From: an uncultured Anaerotruncus sp. | GTDB lineage: Bacteria; Bacillota; Clostridia; Oscillospirales; Ruminococcaceae | Assembly: GCA_944385965.1 (NCBI GenBank) | Contig: CALWZG010000046.1 | Span: 1-53,658 of the forward strand | Length of the DNA stretch: 53,658 nucleotides | Direction: 5' to 3' | Part shown: positions 51,301-53,658 of the stretch, in pieces | Position numbering within the stretch: position 1 is the stretch's first letter | Layout: the number at the start of each line of letters is the position of its first letter | The notes under the pieces: model-generated | The model's input: the letters and a program-made list of their open reading frames with translations, nothing else | What the model was told of the DNA's origin: nothing | The model's database searches: none | Position numbers and translations under genes: made by a program

Positions 51301-51903
51301 ATACAGTTCCAGCTTATCCCCCAGCCATTGCTGGTAAAAGGGATGGGCCCGCAAGAAATCGTACATCTGGAACAGGGTTTGAAACAGCCTGCGGTCATCC
51401 CGCCCGGTGGAAAGCAGTTCCACCAGCTGCCCAAACCGCCCGTCCTCATCCTCCTGATGAAACCGCTCCACCACCTGGCCGGCGCAGTCCATCCGCAGAA
51501 GCTCCAACTCTTTCTCGTCGGCGGCCCGGATGTTGGAGGGAATCCCCAGCTTCTGAAAGTTGCTGCGAATCAGCTCCAAACAGAAGGCGTGGATGGTGCT
51601 GATTTGGGCCCTCCCCAACAACAGCTGCTGCCTTTGCAGCTGCTGGCTTTCGGGGTTGGCTTCCAGCAGCTGGGTCACACGGGCCATCAAGCGCTGCTTC
51701 ATCTCAGCGGCGGCGGCATTGGAAAAGGTCACAATCAGCATCCGGTCAGCGTCCACAGGATGCTCCTGGTCCAACATCCTGCTCACCACCCGCTCCACCA
51801 AAACCGCGGTCTTTCCGCTTCCCGCGGCGGCGGATACCAGCAGTGTACTCCCTCTGGCCTGGATAGCGTCCCGCTGCTCTGGGGTCCATTGGCGCTCAGA
51901 CAT
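48358..51903 (-). CDS. addA: AddA, helicase-nuclease subunit of AddAB
   Basis: 1181 residues. UvrD-like SF1 helicase with Walker A 'VSAAAGSGKTAVLVERVV' (about 23-40), 'ISTIHAFCLELIRS' (Ia), 'ILVDECQDINAAQD' (motif II; DECQD rather than DEYQD), 'LFMVGDVKQSIYRFRQA' (III), 'RIMSIHRSKGLEFPVVILC' (V) and 'EELRVLYVALTRAKERLIL' (VI). The C-terminal RecB-type nuclease contains 'GVADCVFVEDGQAVIVDYKTD'. With AddB it resects double-strand breaks up to a Chi site for RecA. ATG at 51903, overlapping addB by 8 bases, follows GAGGGTGAGG. Confidence 0.96.
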   Translation of the reverse strand: MSERQWTPEQRDAIQARGSTLLVSAAAGSGKTAVLVERVVSRMLDQEHPVDADRMLIVTFSNAAAAEMKQRLMARVTQLLEANPESQQLQRQQLLLGRAQISTIHAFCLELIRSNFQKLGIPSNIRAADEKELELLRMDCAGQVVERFHQEDEDGRFGQLVELLSTGRDDRRLFQTLFQMYDFLRAHPFYQQWLGDKLELYDSHLPVEQSVWGTVILEYAQGAVSHALKLTQRSLELVLGEEALEKAYLDPLTGDRLQLEQLLHLLKEGDWDKVCQKLDAVQFQRLGVCRGEDPRKEQVKALREQVKKLLTSLREEQFCATAQEFREDIAFLRPLVEKLFQLVEAFDQTFTQTKQQRALMDFSDMEHYAIQLLAEPDGKGWKKTQLAQSVAQQYEEILVDECQDINAAQDILFRAVSQKERNLFMVGDVKQSIYRFRQAMPELFLKRKKEYAPYDGKTFPAKVVLGKNFRSASDITEGVNFFFSLLMSEKLGEIRYTQEEALVPGAQFPPESQSGVELDLLDFSQYAGEKDKSALEAQHVAERVAGLLESGVLVTDQGRLRKITPGDICVLMRSPSNKAKLYLDAMAQRGIPVWAEPKSSYLTTREVAPVLSLLRVVENPLLDIDLAAAMVSALFRFSPDQLARIRLVDRKVPLYLAVERMAQEGDEPCAQFLGILKELRTFASSASADQVIRRVYDLTDYMGKVQVMPMGEARRANLLLLVQYARDYHANGYKGLSGFVGFLDRLMERGSDLTPASGLSERADVVRIMSIHRSKGLEFPVVILCDCAKPFNKEDLRGNTLLHSQLGFACVRRDLELLRQYTTLPMEALKLELERGMLSEELRVLYVALTRAKERLILTGVSQSGNSVKDAPSKLAALMSPLEEGRLSPYTVRGASSYMDWLLMAALHHPKAQALLSQWGMESQVKPTEGAFDLRVYTIMDDLPTDEALEQARQVPPDQDFLGQLESRMGFQYPYQAQTRVPTKLGVSQISKEDLSKAYRFARRPAFLQKGGLTAAQKGNALHKFMQFSDYKQAAQNPQKEIARMEQKGFLTGPEAAAVDAKRVKTFFESPLAKRIFSAQKVYRELRFLAEVGRETIGAYTDLITDDSKTAIQGVADCVFVEDGQAVIVDYKTDHVKSPQELIDRYRIQLELYRRVLGDSLGLPVKECVIYSFALSQEIQV

Positions 51904-53658
51904 CTTCCTCACCCTCCTTCATCTTATCCCAAGCTTCCTCATTGTCCATCTGGGCCAGAGGCCGTACCTGGTCCCCTTCCTCATGGGTACAGATTCTATG
52001 ATAATCACACCAGCCGCAGGGGGAATGGTCCTGCTTGTCCACAGGGGCGGCGTCAATCTCTCCTTTGTAAAGATGTTTGGCGATGCCCAGCAGGAGGGCT
52101 TCCACCCGCCGCCGCAAAGTCCCCATCTCCTCCAGGGTGGCCAAGGCGCTGGCGGCGCCTGCTGTTGTCAGGCTGCCATCCCGCTTGGTTTTCACCGGGA
52201 TGAACAGCCCCTCCAAATCCGGCTCCATAGCGGCAAGCACCTGACGGTCCCGCAGGAGCAGGCCGCTGGTTTTCAGCTGCTTGAGCCGTTCCTGCCGGAC
52301 CTGCTCCTCCCCGGAATCCCGCTCAGTGGACACCACCGCGTCTCTGGCGGGCATGTAAAGCACCCCCGCCGGAATACTTTTTTGGTCCTCACAGATGGAA
52401 AACAGATAGATGAGCATTTGCAGGTTCAGTCCATAATACACATCGGACAGCCGGAACGCTTTCCGGCCCGATTTATAGTCCACCACCCGCACATAGGTCT
52501 CCCCATCCTGCTGGCAGGCATCCACCCGGTCCACCACCCCTTCCACCTGGACACGGGTTCCATCTGCCGCCACCAGCCGCAGCGGCTCCACCGGCCCGCC
52601 CCGGCGGATGGGAAGCTCAAAGGCCACCGGCTGAAAGCCGCTCTCCTTAAACTCCAACGCCAACCGCTGAATCAGCCGCAGGGTGGTATTCACCAGCCTG
52701 CCGAACAGGTATTTGAACCGGGCGGGCATCCCTTCCAAATCCGGGATTCTGGCGGACAGGTTCTCCAGAATCAGCTGGCGGATTTCCTCCCGCAGCGCTT
52801 CCGGGTCCACCTCCCACAATCCCTGTCCCCCATATTTTTTCACGATTTTTTCCAGCACGAAATGGATAACCGAGCCGGAGCCCAATGGGTCAAATTCCGC
52901 CCGCCGGCGGGGCCGCAGTCCCAGCCCGCTGCGGCAGAAATAGGAAAAGGGACAGTTGTAGTATTCCTCCACCCTGGAAGGGGAAATCCGCAGGTTTTTC
53001 CCGAACAGGGCTTTGGCGGCGGACCGGTCCTCCATCCGAAAGGCGGGCGGTATCTGCAACGCTTCCAGGACAGCGGCTCCTTGAGGGTCTCTGGTCTGGT
53101 ACCATTGGCGCAGGGCCGATTGCTCCGGTGTGGCCTGACGCCATCCCCTGGTCATCAAATCAAATGCAGTTTTCTCGTTGGAGACCCGCTGCCCGCAGGT
53201 GAGCCTGGAGGATTCCTGGCTTTCCAAACCCAGGATTCTTTCGGCCTGCTCCATGGCAGTGGAAGGGGTCAGGCCGGTCCCCGCCATATCCTTCATAGGG
53301 CAGGTCATCCAGAGCCGCTGGGAGCCTTGGGTCATAGCGAAATAGACAAAGTACCGCTCGAACAAGGCGGACTGCTCCGCTGTGCGCAGCAAATCCACCC
53401 CGCAGGCTTTCAGCTGGTCCCGCTCGATTTGGGAGAATACCCCCGCTGTCCCACCCCACTGAGGGAATACCCCCTCATTCAGGCCAAACACAAAGACCCC
53501 TCTGGGGCTGTTGGGCCGGATTCTGTCCGCTGTACCCACCACCACCTGGTCCAGTGTTTGGGGCAGCTCCCCCAAATCCGCAGTGGAAACGCTGAGGCGG
53601 AACAGGTCGATGAGCCAGGGCAGCGGCTGACGCACCCGGGCCAATGCCCCTCCAAACA
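51896..53658 (-). CDS. addB: AddB, C-terminal half (gene continues past the right edge)
   Basis: About 587 residues are visible with no start codon, since the frame stays open to the window edge ('FGGALARVRQPLPWLIDLFR'). The helicase-like part shows 'GVFVFGLNEGVFPQWGG' and 'YFVYFAMTQGSQRLWMTCPM'. The RecB-family nuclease core is 'VEGVVDRVDACQQDGETYVR' followed by 'VVDYKSGRK'. Cysteines in 'EEYYNCPFSYF' and 'CGWCDYHRIC' are the four ligands of the AddB iron-sulphur cluster that holds the nuclease domain together. AddB also reads Chi. The upstream half lies outside the window. Confidence 0.96.
   Translation of the reverse strand, partial: FGGALARVRQPLPWLIDLFRLSVSTADLGELPQTLDQVVVGTADRIRPNSPRGVFVFGLNEGVFPQWGGTAGVFSQIERDQLKACGVDLLRTAEQSALFERYFVYFAMTQGSQRLWMTCPMKDMAGTGLTPSTAMEQAERILGLESQESSRLTCGQRVSNEKTAFDLMTRGWRQATPEQSALRQWYQTRDPQGAAVLEALQIPPAFRMEDRSAAKALFGKNLRISPSRVEEYYNCPFSYFCRSGLGLRPRRRAEFDPLGSGSVIHFVLEKIVKKYGGQGLWEVDPEALREEIRQLILENLSARIPDLEGMPARFKYLFGRLVNTTLRLIQRLALEFKESGFQPVAFELPIRRGGPVEPLRLVAADGTRVQVEGVVDRVDACQQDGETYVRVVDYKSGRKAFRLSDVYYGLNLQMLIYLFSICEDQKSIPAGVLYMPARDAVVSTERDSGEEQVRQERLKQLKTSGLLLRDRQVLAAMEPDLEGLFIPVKTKRDGSLTTAGAASALATLEEMGTLRRRVEALLLGIAKHLYKGEIDAAPVDKQDHSPCGWCDYHRICTHEEGDQVRPLAQMDNEEAWDKMKEGEEDV

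Noticed and set aside
1..53658. CRISPR arrays, insertion sequences, prophage, restriction or other defence systems
   Set aside because: No regularly spaced repeats, transposase, integrase, phage structural or defence-type genes were seen in any frame. AddAB is general recombination machinery.

Overview
The window looks like a chromosomal segment of an anaerobic, probably spore-forming Clostridia bacterium (Firmicutes), most like the gut Oscillospiraceae/Ruminococcaceae. This rests on a complete Rnf ion-pumping complex in the order C-D-G-E-A-B with its flavinylating enzyme ApbE, a SpoVB-like flippase, AddAB instead of RecBCD, folate-dependent TrmFO, strong AAGGAGG-type ribosome binding sites, and gene neighbourhoods typical of Clostridia (plsX-rnc-elp3-smc-ftsY, yhbY-nadD-yqeK-rsfS, infC-rpmI-rplT). 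There is no rRNA, CRISPR array, insertion sequence or prophage gene. Most of the window is housekeeping chromosome.

Layout. Positions 1-490 hold the 5' end of an unrecognised, probably accessory gene, a short degenerate-looking stretch, and a tRNA-Thr(CGU) with its own promoter and terminator. Positions 830-9,300 hold tspO, yebC, a U32 peptidase, mltG, an unannotated 39-residue cysteine-rich membrane miniprotein (+ strand), an SGNH hydrolase and a CopA-CsoR copper module. Positions 9,380-12,470 carry two + strand flippases: one SpoVB-like, and one MATE with a structured leader containing an internal terminator. Positions 12,490-19,090 are the apbE-Gx-rnfCDGEAB energy-conservation operon. Positions 19,200-23,541 hold a CD1247-type zinc-ribbon protein, efp, pepP, aroQ, an endonuclease IV-like TIM barrel, yqeG and rpsU.

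Positions 23,660-41,440 are an almost gapless run of 15 minus-strand genes: an rRNA methylase, dprA, topA, trmFO, plsX, rnc, an elp3-like radical SAM gene, smc, ftsY, rdgB, yhbY, nadD, yqeK, rsfS and leuS. Many join by ATGA or TGATG overlaps. Positions 41,550-42,870 hold infC-rpmI-rplT behind an L20-type attenuated leader, with infC apparently starting at an ATT codon. The rest holds a Nim-like flavoprotein, an amino acid:cation symporter, a DEAD-box helicase, a polysaccharide deacetylase, a hydroxyacid dehydrogenase, addA and the 3' part of addB.

Functional links. ApbE should attach FMN to RnfG and RnfD, and the Rnf complex would couple ferredoxin oxidation to NAD reduction and ion export. 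CsoR should repress copA through a 15-bp palindrome between promoter and start codon. The CopA protein ends in a CopZ-like domain that has its own Shine-Dalgarno and ATG. Several genes (SpoVB-like flippase, deacetylase, Cys-rich miniprotein) have sporulation-sigma-like -10 elements. I found no clearly new multi-gene system. The best leads are the Cys-rich miniprotein, the MATE leader RNA, the CopA/CopZ internal start, and the overlapping palindromes downstream of rplT.
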